Of a DNA stretch of 64,000 nt, positions 17,754 to 26,593 are shown piece by piece (position 1 is the first letter of the stretch; each line of letters opens with the position of its first letter). The notes beneath the pieces are model-generated. The model was not told where the DNA came from. It did no database searches and saw only the letters and a program-made list of their open reading frames with translations. The position numbers and the translations under genes are program-made. Source of the DNA: Photorhabdus laumondii subsp. laumondii (GTDB taxonomy: Bacteria > Pseudomonadota > Gammaproteobacteria > Enterobacterales > Enterobacteriaceae); contig NZ_CP024901.1 in NCBI RefSeq assembly GCF_003343245.1, forward strand, positions 1,054,001-1,118,000. Reading direction: 5' to 3'.

Positions 17754-18841
17754 GATTATGGCCCTTAAATAAAGTAGTAAAAAGACTTTCTATGCTCTCG
17801 ACTTTTGGATTAAATTCATAAATTATTTCACCAGCTTTCTTTTTTGGAAATTTAGGAATAGCTTTACAGGTGTCAGAGCACCATTTTTGCCATATCGATA
17901 GAAATATTGATCCACTCTTGGTCTAATATAGATGCCAAAATTAAATCGACCTTCACTCAATATTAACAGTTTCTTAAAAAAAAGATGATATTATAATTAT
18001 TTTTCATAGCTATATAAGTGACAATTTCGTCACATATGCATTTACATAATTAATGTCTGTTATCTATATAGTTAATATATGGCATAGAAAGAATTGAAAT
18101 GCAAATGACTACAATGAAAAATACGATATGTTTTTTATGGAAAAAATGTTATCACAAAAATCTTTAAAATCATTATCTTATATTATGGTAATTTATTGAT
18201 GAAATGTTTACGGAATTTTTATTTGTTCTGTTGTGATTATTTATTTTGATTAAGATAATAAATGATTTGTTTTATTTAAATTATTGTTTGGTAATATCTA
18301 TTTTATATTTGTGTATATAAATTGAGCGTTATTTTTTGAATTTAAACTCTGTGGGAGATTAATCTGCTTGTCTATTTTGATAGGAAAATTTATATTATCA
18401 TTATGTTTTTAGTGTTAATTAATTGAATGTTTTCAGTTTTATGTTTTTTTATCATAATCATCCTGTACAAAATAAATGACGGGTATTTTCATTCTGTTAT
18501 AAATTGAATTGCTACTGAAATTATTCCCAATTTTATGATGATGAACCTTCATAATCGACCTGTAATGGGCAACTTAAAGAAGGGGGGATAAGAGTATTAA
18601 TAATATAATTTTGTTAAAAAATTCTTTGAAGCTTATTTCAAGGATTAGAATTTTTTCATGTTTATTAAGAATGGACGTATTGACTGATATCTTTGCCGAA
18701 TCGACTATTAATGAAAAGTGTGTAGAAAAACCTGTTTACCTTATCCTGTTCTCCCGGTTTTATAGAGAGAAGTTTATTGGAAACAGGTTGTTAGAAAATA
18801 AATTTAACATGTCAGGCGCTTTCAATAGAGAAGTGATCGAT
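17754..18841. other. AT-rich intergenic region, no gene seen
   Basis: About 1.1 kb of very AT-rich sequence upstream of the oxygenase. A 90-codon frame on the plus strand (18611-18883) overlaps recognisable pseudogene sequence and has no family features. Probably promoter sequence plus decayed DNA. Confidence 0.5.
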
Positions 18842-19007
18842 AAAACATCATTATTATCATCGTATACCCGCTCAAGTTCCTGAGTAGCAAATGCGGTTGT
18901 CCCGAAGGCGAGTGCAAGAGGGGTAATCATGGATAACAACATGAATTCGGTTGTGCCAACGAGAATACGGTGACTGAAAGGATAATAAAAACGTGTATTT
19001 TGTTCAT
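18842..19007 (-). pseudogene. Fused remnant: MFS 5' end joined to oxygenase 3' end
   Basis: Bases 18842-18892 match the 3' end of the oxygenase genes (translated ERVYDDNND against SRTYDDDND). Bases 18894-19007 match the 5' end of the MFS gene (LLSMITPLALAFGTTA against MLSSMLTPLAVAFGTTA), with small deletions. On the minus strand the MFS start runs directly into the oxygenase tail. This is the scar of a deletion between tandem oxygenase-MFS units. Confidence 0.75.
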
Positions 19008-19324
19008 CAAGAATTCTTTAATAAATGACAGAATTTTACATGATGATCACCGTATTGAATACATGACCGAAAAAATAATAACAATAAATTCAAATGATTA
19101 TGTCAAATGAATCTATTGGAAAGCATACCAAGTTTGATACAGATTTTATCACAAAAAGCAACAAATAATTTACAGTCTTTTCAATGGGTTATATTTTTAG
19201 TTGTGATGGTGCCCACAAATATATTAACTATCACATGGCTAAATTAAAAAAACTGTTATTATTAGGATGCTGAATTAAATTTTAATCCAGTTTATTTGTC
19301 AAAAAAATCCTAGAGGAGGATAAA
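19008..19324. other. Upstream region of the peptide-led operon
   Basis: AT-rich sequence between the remnant and the small ORF. It must hold the operon promoter, but no single -35/-10 pair stands out. It ends in a near-perfect Shine-Dalgarno, GAGGAGG at 19313-19319. Confidence 0.45.
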
Positions 19325-19417
19325 ATGAATGTGATAACAGCACAAGCATTTAGGCCACTAACTAATGATGAAACATTGAATTATGATAATGGTTTAATGA
19401 ATTCATCTCCTAATTAA
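19325..19417 (+). CDS. Small peptide, 30 aa, candidate RiPP precursor
   Basis: A 30-codon frame with the strongest ribosome site in this region (GAGGAGG, 5-base spacing). It starts MNVITAQAFRPLTNDE and ends GLMNSSPN, followed by two stops (TAATAG). It is hydrophilic, without a signal peptide. It heads a same-strand operon whose first enzyme has a PqqD-like C-terminal domain, the fold used in RiPP pathways to grip leader peptides. A stem-loop follows immediately, so it could be made in excess over the enzymes. The terminal Asn recalls the microcin C heptapeptide, whose C-terminal Asn is nucleotidylated, but this is only an analogy. It could instead be a regulatory leader peptide. Confidence 0.6.
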   Translation: MNVITAQAFRPLTNDETLNYDNGLMNSSPN

Positions 19418-19422
19418 TAGAA

Positions 19423-19458
19423 AAAGGAATAAAGGTATACCATAACCTTTATTCCTTT
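19423..19458 (+). terminator. Hairpin between small peptide and operon (attenuator)
   Basis: Perfect 14-bp arms AAAGGAATAAAGGT and ACCTTTATTCCTTT with an 8-base loop, starting 5 bases after the peptide stop. No pure T-run follows. Fits a partial terminator or an mRNA-stabilising stem that sets the peptide-to-enzyme ratio. Confidence 0.7.
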
Positions 19459-19493
19459 ATTTGTCCTTTCATTTATAAGATAAAAGGTAAAAC

Positions 19494-20537
19494 ATGGACA
19501 TTATTAACGTAAAAAGGGAAATAACAGTAATAATAAATAAAAGATTTAATGATACTGATCTGTATACTTGCTACTTGTCAGGTTCAGTCATTGAAGGGTT
19601 TGCAACACCAAAATCTGATTATGATGTCTATGTTATATTGGAAGGAGATCTGGAAATAGAATGCGAAGAGATATTTATACCATCCGATATAGGAATGTTA
19701 GAAGTGACAATAATCTCTTTAAAAGAGATAAAAGAAATCATGAAGATAATCAACAATGGAGGTTCAAATTCCGATTGGTATAAATTACATTTGTCTCATA
19801 GGATATTAACAGGGGAATCGATTATAAAGTCAAATAATTTTAACAAATTGAAAGGAGACATAAATAAGACTAAATTATGTGAAATACTTAAGACCAAAGC
19901 AAAAAACTTTGGAGAAAAGTGTTTTTCCGATGGGATTGGAAATATTTTAAATAATGACCTAATATCAGCAGCATTCAACTTTGAACGAACAGTTAATTCA
20001 GCAATGGATTATATTCTGGCTTCAAGTGGAAACACATCCACTTTAGTAAAGTGGCGCTATCAAAATGCAATGAAGATGTTTGGAAAAGGCCATCCAATAA
20101 CATCTATATACTTGATGATTTGTTCAAAATTTAATGTAATCAATGATATTTCAACAATTGATTACATAAACTCAGTTGCTAAAATGTGGCAATTAACTTT
20201 AGACTATTGTCAAGGAAAAGATATTTTTGGTTACAATGTATCTTTTGCAAAAAAAAGAATAGCTAATACATCCGATATTTTATTATCAGATAAAAATAAT
20301 AAACCAATAATAAAAAATTTATGGTATAGAGTCCTGTGCAAGGATGGGAAATTAATACTTTTCGCAAAAAAAGCATTATGTGAAATTAATTCAGATGCAT
20401 ATAAAGTTTGGTTAGTAATAGATAATGAAAAAACAGAGTTTGAAGTTGTTTCAGAGTTGGAAAAACTTGGAATAACTAATGAAAATGCTAATTTTTATAT
20501 ATCGGAATTCGAAAGACTAGGGGCATTAACAAAATAA
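19494..20537 (+). CDS. Nucleotidyltransferase with C-terminal PqqD-like (RRE) domain
   Basis: A 347-residue protein. Residues about 20-75 show the polymerase-beta-type nucleotidyltransferase signature: G30-S31, then D42-x-D44 (SGSVIEGFATPKSDYDVYVI), with a likely third metal ligand at E70. Residues about 120-240 form a helical domain as in antibiotic nucleotidyltransferases. Residues 285-347 resemble PqqD: a basic strand pair (GKLILFAKKALCEI), NSDAYKVWLVID, then helices ending SEFERLGALTK. That fold is the RiPP recognition element. The combination suggests transfer of a nucleotide to a peptide held by its leader, the upstream 30-aa product being the obvious candidate. The fusion is inferred by eye and needs structural confirmation. 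Confidence 0.7.
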   Translation: MDIINVKREITVIINKRFNDTDLYTCYLSGSVIEGFATPKSDYDVYVILEGDLEIECEEIFIPSDIGMLEVTIISLKEIKEIMKIINNGGSNSDWYKLHLSHRILTGESIIKSNNFNKLKGDINKTKLCEILKTKAKNFGEKCFSDGIGNILNNDLISAAFNFERTVNSAMDYILASSGNTSTLVKWRYQNAMKMFGKGHPITSIYLMICSKFNVINDISTIDYINSVAKMWQLTLDYCQGKDIFGYNVSFAKKRIANTSDILLSDKNNKPIIKNLWYRVLCKDGKLILFAKKALCEINSDAYKVWLVIDNEKTEFEVVSELEKLGITNENANFYISEFERLGALTK

Positions 20538-20554
20538 TACATATGGGGAATGCA

Positions 20555-21577
20555 ATGGAAAGAATAAAGATTATAAGTAGGCACCACTGCTGGAGAACAT
20601 TAAAGGGAACTAAAACCAATAATTTTCAAGAATATTTAAACCAAATAAATAATGGATGCCAATTACAAGAAACAATATTTCATCTACGCGATGCAGAAGA
20701 AATGTTAATGGACTTAAGTAATTTGTCATCACCTATGTCAAGATTATCAAGCACTGAAATAATACACATTTGGGATGAACTAGTTGATTATTTAAATATA
20801 AATAAACTTACCTCTGATATGGGTAACTTAGTAAATGGATATGGCTTAGATCCAGAATTAGCCTTATATGGTACTGAGCTATGCGAGTTAAAAATAAATA
20901 GAGAAAAAATCCTATCCGAAATAATAAACAAAGGAATAACAAATAAATTAGAATTAATATATTCAAGAGGGCTTGATAAGTCAGTGAAATTAAAGGATGC
21001 TCCACAAAAAACAATTGATTTATATGATGAGTTTCGTTACGAATACAGTAAAAGTATTAATTTATTTTCATTGGAAACTTGCCCCACATTAAACATAGAA
21101 AACATTTACCAAGATCATTACCTGTGGGATAAGATTTTTACGATAGCTAAAAACAAACTATTTATTATTTCGGGGGGAATCCCTCTTGCGTTATCTTATC
21201 ATGCAAAAACACTGGACAAGAATATATACTTTTGCGAAATACATCGTGAAAATGATAGTGGTTTACTGCATAAAAGAAAATTATTTAATGAAATATACCC
21301 AAAATTTAAAGGAAAAGAAAACGAAAGTTGGCTGATAATTGATAAATCCTATACAGGAGGCAGTATTCAGTTAGCTTACAAGATGCTTGTAAATTTAGTT
21401 GGGTACAAATCGCAAATATATAAAGTATCATTTTCCCCAAAAACGTTAGGAGCATTTTCATCGTCAGATTATGCAATTTATGCAGGCAGATTATTTGATG
21501 TAAAAAAGACAATAGCATATTTAACAGCCGAGGATTGGCATAAAAAACTCATCTATTTGGGAGATAATGTCACATGA
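20555..21577 (+). CDS. Phosphoribosyltransferase-like protein
   Basis: A 340-residue protein. The C-terminal half has a type I phosphoribosyltransferase loop, WLIIDKSYTGGSIQLAY (near residues 258-275 from this start), equivalent to the PRPP-binding V-V-D-D-x-x-x-T-G-G motif. An upstream FIISGGIPLALSYHAK resembles the pyrophosphate loop. The N-terminal half is helical and unrecognised. The second ATG is chosen because GGGGAA lies 6 bases before it; 4 more codons are possible upstream. The stop overlaps the next gene by 4 bases (ATGA). Likely moves a ribose-phosphate or nucleobase in the pathway. K in place of the second acidic residue of the motif is unusual. Confidence 0.6.
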   Translation: MERIKIISRHHCWRTLKGTKTNNFQEYLNQINNGCQLQETIFHLRDAEEMLMDLSNLSSPMSRLSSTEIIHIWDELVDYLNINKLTSDMGNLVNGYGLDPELALYGTELCELKINREKILSEIINKGITNKLELIYSRGLDKSVKLKDAPQKTIDLYDEFRYEYSKSINLFSLETCPTLNIENIYQDHYLWDKIFTIAKNKLFIISGGIPLALSYHAKTLDKNIYFCEIHRENDSGLLHKRKLFNEIYPKFKGKENESWLIIDKSYTGGSIQLAYKMLVNLVGYKSQIYKVSFSPKTLGAFSSSDYAIYAGRLFDVKKTIAYLTAEDWHKKLIYLGDNVT

Positions 21578-22419
21578 GGTATGTATTCAGTAATGAAGTT
21601 AGCAATTATTTAGAAATACACCTTCACAAACTCAGAGAAGAGATTCGTAGAATATGGCTTGCTAAGCTTTCCACTATTCATATCGGATATGATAACAAAT
21701 ATCATGGCGAAACAGTAGAAATAGATATCATTTTAAATAATATAATTTACGAGCACTTAGATAAATCAGAACTCAAGGTCACTATTATTTCAGAAGACGA
21801 TTCTGAATCACAATCTGTCAATATTAAAGATAAGGTTTCCTTACTAATTGATCCTATTGATGGTACTCATAACTTGCTTATGGGTTATCCTGCCTATACT
21901 ACATCAATAGCTGTTTACAAGAATAATAGATATATTATGGGCTGGGTATATGATATTCCAAGAGATATTATATATAAAGCATCATTGGGAGAAGGTTCTT
22001 ATATACAAAGCATATATACCAGTAAGCGAATATATACAAGCCCCTCATTTCAACTAAACGATTTGAGAGTATCATTTCATAGGGCGAGAAATAATCAGTA
22101 TACAGAGGTTCAGAATAAAATTATTAATGAAGCAAATAAAGTAAGAATCTCATCTTGTTCAAGTTTAGATATATGCCTGATCGCTAGTGGCGTTCTACAT
22201 GCATTCTTAGATTTATCACTTATGGGTCACGAACGTTGTGTAGATATAGCAGCAGCTAAACTAATCCTTGAGGAGTCAGGGGGATACATAATGACTCGTG
22301 ATGGAAATAGTTATAATATCCTATCACCTACAGATTCTTTATTTTTTGAGAAAAAAGCAATCATAGCTGTTTCTTCTAAAAGTGCAGGGGATACAATATT
22401 AGAATTAATGAGGGTATAA
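21574..22419 (+). CDS. Inositol-monophosphatase/CysQ-family phosphatase
   Basis: A 281-residue member of the lithium-sensitive metal-dependent phosphatases. The metal motifs are seen as ISEDD (usual GEE), LIDPIDGTHNL, and VDIAAAKLILEESGG near the C-terminus. The family removes phosphate from inositol phosphates, 3'-phosphoadenosine nucleotides or sugar phosphates. It is translationally coupled to the preceding gene (ATGA overlap) and followed 2 bases later by the radical SAM gene. In this operon it may dephosphorylate a nucleotide-linked intermediate. Substrate unknown. Confidence 0.8.
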   Translation: MRYVFSNEVSNYLEIHLHKLREEIRRIWLAKLSTIHIGYDNKYHGETVEIDIILNNIIYEHLDKSELKVTIISEDDSESQSVNIKDKVSLLIDPIDGTHNLLMGYPAYTTSIAVYKNNRYIMGWVYDIPRDIIYKASLGEGSYIQSIYTSKRIYTSPSFQLNDLRVSFHRARNNQYTEVQNKIINEANKVRISSCSSLDICLIASGVLHAFLDLSLMGHERCVDIAAAKLILEESGGYIMTRDGNSYNILSPTDSLFFEKKAIIAVSSKSAGDTILELMRV

Positions 22420-22421
22420 AA

Positions 22422-23555
22422 ATGAACACTATAGAATTAAAAATTAGAGTATTATGTTCTGGATTAAAGTATGATAAAAATGTGATATATGAATACAGTA
22501 AACGAAATTTCATTCCTAAAAGAAGGGCGTATGGAACAAGTGATAGTTCTAAATTAGAAACAACACATTCTGTACCTCAAGAAGTTATTTTAGAAGATGG
22601 TACAATTATTGCGTGTAATTATAATGAAAGCTCTGATTATGATTTAATATATAAAAATGGAGATTTTTATATAAAATCCGGTAACATTTTGTTTAAAGTT
22701 ATATTTCCTATTAAACCTGATATATATGGTATGGAACTTTTAGATGGCAGTAGAGTAGAAGAATACGTCACGGTGTACGGTGATACAACTTTGGGTTTTT
22801 TCTCTCCAGGGCATTGTTATTATTTTAATGATGGCCGTCAGTGTAAATTTTGTTCATTAGGTGAAGCTAGAAATAGTTTATCAGATCATAAAAAGTCTAT
22901 TAGACCGTCAAAAGTCATTGAAGTTATGAATGTAATAGAAGCTAATAACATTAGTAGATATAAAAGAATACTCATCAATGGTGGTACAACTCGTAATTAT
23001 GATATTGGTTTTGAAATGCACAAACAATTATTAGTTTCTTTAAAACCTTTTTGTAAAAAAAATAATCTTAACAGCCATCTAATATCAATGCCCCCTAGAG
23101 ACTTAAATAAAATAAAGGGGATTTCTGAGTTTGTTGATAGCTGGGCTATTAGTTTAGAAATATTTAACCCTAAATTATTTGATCAGATATGTCCTGGTAA
23201 ATCTCAGGACTATGGGAGAAATAATCTATTAGAAGCATACCTGGCTGCTGTTTCAGAGTTAGGTGAAGGCAATGTTTATGTTGGGTTTGTAGCGGGATTA
23301 GAACCTTTAAATGATTTAGTAAAAGGAATGGAATTTTTTTCAAAAAATGGCATAGTTCCAGCAGTAGCAGTCTTTCATCCTGATCATGGTTCTGAATATC
23401 AAAATCACCCTAGACCTATTTTTGAAGATATTTATAAAACATATGTTGAGATGCATAAATTATATCAAAAATATGGATTCAAACCATTTATTATCGGTAG
23501 TGGTAGAAATTCACTTGATACTGAAGCGTACTACGGGGAAAAAAGAAATGATTAA
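22422..23555 (+). CDS. Radical SAM enzyme with CX8CX2C cluster motif
   Basis: A 377-residue protein. An N-terminal domain of about 110 residues precedes a radical SAM barrel. The cluster cysteines are C132, C141 and C144 in SPGHCYYFNDGRQCKFCSLG, giving CX8CX2C where most radical SAM proteins have CX3CX2C. A GGT motif (LINGGTTRNYD) and later strands (SWAISLEIFNPK, VYVGFVAGLEPL) support the barrel. It probably makes a radical-based modification on the peptide, nucleotide or sugar. The last codons overlap the start of the kinase gene. I do not recognise a named subfamily. Confidence 0.8.
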   Translation: MNTIELKIRVLCSGLKYDKNVIYEYSKRNFIPKRRAYGTSDSSKLETTHSVPQEVILEDGTIIACNYNESSDYDLIYKNGDFYIKSGNILFKVIFPIKPDIYGMELLDGSRVEEYVTVYGDTTLGFFSPGHCYYFNDGRQCKFCSLGEARNSLSDHKKSIRPSKVIEVMNVIEANNISRYKRILINGGTTRNYDIGFEMHKQLLVSLKPFCKKNNLNSHLISMPPRDLNKIKGISEFVDSWAISLEIFNPKLFDQICPGKSQDYGRNNLLEAYLAAVSELGEGNVYVGFVAGLEPLNDLVKGMEFFSKNGIVPAVAVFHPDHGSEYQNHPRPIFEDIYKTYVEMHKLYQKYGFKPFIIGSGRNSLDTEAYYGEKRND

Positions 23556-24219
23556 ACGCGGTTTATTTATAGCTTTTGAAGGAAATGATGGTGCCGGTAA
23601 ATCAACAATTTCACGAGAAGTTTATGATATCTTATCTCTAGATTATAATAATATTGTTTTTTTAGATAAGAATTATCCTTTACTGCCATCTGGGTATAGT
23701 ATGTATCACATGGGAAAAATACGAGATCTCCTTTGGGATTATGACATTTCAGCTCCATTGGGTGAACTTGGTGACCGGCATTGGATTCTATTGATAGCAT
23801 CATGGTTTGCTGTTTTAGATAGTTTAATTATTCAACCGTGTTTATTACAAGGTAAAATTATTATATGTGATAGTTGGTATTATAAATATTTAGCAAGATT
23901 CTTACTTAAATCCACGGAATTAGCAAAATTAAGCAAATCGGCTCTATCTATAAACACAAAACCAGACATGGTGATATATCTTGATGTTCCTCCAAGTATT
24001 GCTGAAAAAAGGAAAGAAATATTAAAACCTAGTGAATCTGGAAAATTAGAGATAAATGAAAAATATGATTTCATAGAATACCAAAAACACGTTCTTAATC
24101 AATACCAGACGTTTTATGATGACACTTGGAAAATTATTGATGCTGACACATTAACTAAAGATGCAGTAATTAAATCAATAGTAGATGTTATTCAATTGGA
24201 AATACTAAAAAGAAGGTAA
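23548..24219 (+). CDS. Thymidylate-kinase-like P-loop kinase
   Basis: A 223-residue protein starting MIKRGLFIAFEGNDGAGKST, the Walker A loop of the TMP kinase family. It also has DSWYYKYLARFL where TMP kinases have DRY, and VIYLDVPPSIAEKRKE like the family's LID-proximal strand. The chosen ATG lies inside the end of the radical SAM gene (8-base overlap); the longer upstream frame is just that gene out of frame. The housekeeping tmk normally sits with holB and acpP, so this is a dedicated nucleotide or small-molecule kinase. It may phosphorylate a nucleoside monophosphate used by the nucleotidyltransferase. Confidence 0.8.
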   Translation: MIKRGLFIAFEGNDGAGKSTISREVYDILSLDYNNIVFLDKNYPLLPSGYSMYHMGKIRDLLWDYDISAPLGELGDRHWILLIASWFAVLDSLIIQPCLLQGKIIICDSWYYKYLARFLLKSTELAKLSKSALSINTKPDMVIYLDVPPSIAEKRKEILKPSESGKLEINEKYDFIEYQKHVLNQYQTFYDDTWKIIDADTLTKDAVIKSIVDVIQLEILKRR

Positions 24220-24268
24220 TTATTGCAACCGCTATATTTACTGAGGCTATTTTAGTTGGAGGAAAATA

Positions 24269-25450
24269 ATGGATAAAGAATTTCGCAAATTAATATTAGC
24301 CTCTTCAGGGAATTCTTTCACCTTGTATTTGGAGATGATAATATCATTTACGTTAATTACATATCACTGGAACGGTGGAGCAATATACTCATCGTTATAT
24401 ACAATTTCATATGCTGCATCGTTACTATTTCTAACGCCCTATGTTTCGTCATTTGTAGATGAAAATATAAAACCCAAAAAGTACATTATTATCATTTCGT
24501 TACTTTGCGGTGTTATTACCATTTTTCAATACAATATTGATGACATGAATATATATATTCTTTATTCTTTTATTAAAAACATCCTGCGTTTATTTTTAGG
24601 GCCTTCTAATTTTAAAATATTAAAAAACATATCAACCAATCAATTTGAAAAAAACTTTAGTTATTGGCAGGTTTTATTTCAAATATACAAAATGTTAGCC
24701 CCGTTATTTTTAGGTTTTATTCTTATCTATTACTCAACAAAACAGATTCTTATTTTAATATCAATGCTTTATTTTATTTCAGCAGTCTTATATATTTTTG
24801 TTTCAGAACCGTTGATCAATGTTAATCGCAAAAAAAACAAGATATCACTAATTAATTACTTTAATATAATGAAAGATAATAAAATATTGTTTTCATTTAT
24901 TGTTATTTCCACTTTAACTTGTTTTGGCTATCTATCAGATAGCTTAATAGCTCTTAGCTTTATGGCGCAGGGATTGAATGGCAGCCATTATAGTTTTGCC
25001 ATGTGTCTTTCAGGTATTTCAGGTGTTTTAATTGGTTTAGTATTTGGAAAGTATAAGATTAACATATCTTTAAATACTATGTTATCTTCATTCTTTTTGT
25101 GGGGAACGGGGTATCTTCTAATAGGAATAGCAAATCAATTTAACGACTTATTTCCTGATAAAATCAATTTATTTTTTATATTTTTAGCAATGGCAATAAT
25201 AGGAATGGGATCGTCCATGAATAATATTATTATTACCATTTATATGCAGAAATTCGCAACTAATGATAACTCGGCTAAAATATTTGGCTTAACGTCAATT
25301 TCTGTTGGTTTTTCTATGTTTATTGGCCCTTTGATAGGTTCCACAATATCTTATCTTTTTTCCATAAGCATCGTTTTTTTTACAACATTTATAGGTATTT
25401 TTTTAACTATAATTGGGGTTATTTTAATAAATCGTAAATTCACGTCATGA
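24269..25450 (+). CDS. MFS transporter of the operon
   Basis: A 393-residue, AT-rich gene for a protein with about twelve membrane segments and an N-terminal segment resembling macrolide/MFS exporters (TPYVSSFVDENIKPKK in place of the usual motif A). It begins 49 bases after the kinase with a TTGGAGGAA ribosome site. Last gene of the operon, so probably exports the product or gives self-resistance. Confidence 0.8.
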   Translation: MDKEFRKLILASSGNSFTLYLEMIISFTLITYHWNGGAIYSSLYTISYAASLLFLTPYVSSFVDENIKPKKYIIIISLLCGVITIFQYNIDDMNIYILYSFIKNILRLFLGPSNFKILKNISTNQFEKNFSYWQVLFQIYKMLAPLFLGFILIYYSTKQILILISMLYFISAVLYIFVSEPLINVNRKKNKISLINYFNIMKDNKILFSFIVISTLTCFGYLSDSLIALSFMAQGLNGSHYSFAMCLSGISGVLIGLVFGKYKINISLNTMLSSFFLWGTGYLLIGIANQFNDLFPDKINLFFIFLAMAIIGMGSSMNNIIITIYMQKFATNDNSAKIFGLTSISVGFSMFIGPLIGSTISYLFSISIVFFTTFIGIFLTIIGVILINRKFTS

Positions 25451-25583
25451 TACCGTTTTACCCTTTTACTATTGTGGGAACCCAGTGAACAAAAAACACA
25501 ATTTTAGAAAGTTTAATTCCAGCAATAGCAATTATTATTAAATTCTTTCAAAAAATTTTATCCGAATTAGTTTTGAATCGATA

Positions 25584-25613
25584 TGACAGACACCGATATA
25601 AAGGTATCTGTCA
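25584..25613 (-). terminator. Hairpin after oxygenase gene (copy 2)
   Basis: The same 11-bp arms and GATATAAA loop as at 16747-16776, about 45 bases after the stop of the oxygenase at 25658. It may also end the converging operon. Confidence 0.6.
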
Positions 25614-25657
25614 GCTCAAATCTTCGTTATTACACCAATTTATCGTGCAGAAAATAT

Positions 25658-26593
25658 CTACAAAGCGTCATTATCATCATCGTATGTTCGACTCGCTTCT
25701 TGGATAACAAACTCTTTAACAGATTGAACGTTGATGGGGCCGTTGGGACCATATTTGTAGACATTGCCAGCCAGATCGCTAACTAAAAACATGACATATG
25801 ACATTCTATCGCGTTGCCTATTTCTTTCTGTGCGAGCAACGCCATGTATATTGGCTCGAACATTCGGGGTTAAATTTTCTGTCAGCACTTCGATCGAACT
25901 ACCAAAGTTAATTATTAGGTATCCTGGAACAGGCTCAATAGCTAAAAGCTCATCATTTATATAGGCAAGAAGGCCACGTTCAGTTGATCTTAGGACGGTC
26001 ACCCATCCTGAATCCCGATGAAATTTAGAGCCTCGGATGGCTTTCTCTGATCGGAAGTGGTTAAACGATAACATCTGGTTTCTTAGCCCTTCTGAAATAC
26101 CATTAGTAATGAGTTCCCAATCACGACGAGGAATACCAACATAAGTTAGCACAGAGCGTAGTACACATATACCGATGTGTGCCATATGGTGACCTAGTGT
26201 TGCGACCTCTGATGGCATGAGGTGCCAATTTTCCCGTTCGAGGCGGAAATGTTCCCATTGATCATGTTCTCTGTCGAAATAACCTTCGTAACTATTGGAA
26301 AAAGTATATGATTTGAATCCCGTATAGGGGCGAAGGTCACCTTCTGTGGCGGGTTCAAAGAAGTGGTATGCAAATCGATCGCCGTGTTCAAAATCCATAT
26401 ATGATGGTGCTTTCAGGAGGAAAAAACCATCCCGGAGGGCTCGGTTAAAGCCGTCTTTGTCAGTAAAAATAAGATCATCTCCCTCTAGATAGGAGCGTGC
26501 CATGTCTGCTGATTTATATGTTTTTGAGGCTTCGCTTTCTGATGGCATTGGTGGTAGCTTGATTGGCGTTCGCATTGTTGATGATGTTGTCAT
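25658..26593 (-). CDS. IPNS-like Fe(II) oxygenase, copy 2
   Basis: A 311-residue paralogue of the protein at 16821-17753, similar along its whole length. Conserved features include KFHRDSGWVTVL (iron ligands H and D), NIHGVARTERNRQRDRMS (distal H and R-x-S) and the end SRTYDDDNDAL. Differences are spread evenly, so both appear under selection and intact. It lies on the strand opposite the peptide-led operon and ends close to it. The two copies and the fused remnant at 18842 suggest a tandem duplication later split by the operon. Substrate unknown. Confidence 0.75.
   Translation of the reverse strand: MTTSSTMRTPIKLPPMPSESEASKTYKSADMARSYLEGDDLIFTDKDGFNRALRDGFFLLKAPSYMDFEHGDRFAYHFFEPATEGDLRPYTGFKSYTFSNSYEGYFDREHDQWEHFRLERENWHLMPSEVATLGHHMAHIGICVLRSVLTYVGIPRRDWELITNGISEGLRNQMLSFNHFRSEKAIRGSKFHRDSGWVTVLRSTERGLLAYINDELLAIEPVPGYLIINFGSSIEVLTENLTPNVRANIHGVARTERNRQRDRMSYVMFLVSDLAGNVYKYGPNGPINVQSVKEFVIQEASRTYDDDNDAL

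Noticed and set aside
18550..18600. Possible degenerate ERIC end (GGGCAACTTAAAGAAGG)
   Set aside because: Similarity is too weak and too short to call.
18611..18883. 90-codon plus-strand frame
   Set aside because: Overlaps the oxygenase remnant on the other strand, with no domain, no ribosome site and low complexity.
19234..19272. 12-codon frame starting MAKLKKLLLLGC before the peptide ORF
   Set aside because: Resembles a lipoprotein start but has no ribosome site and is too short to support.
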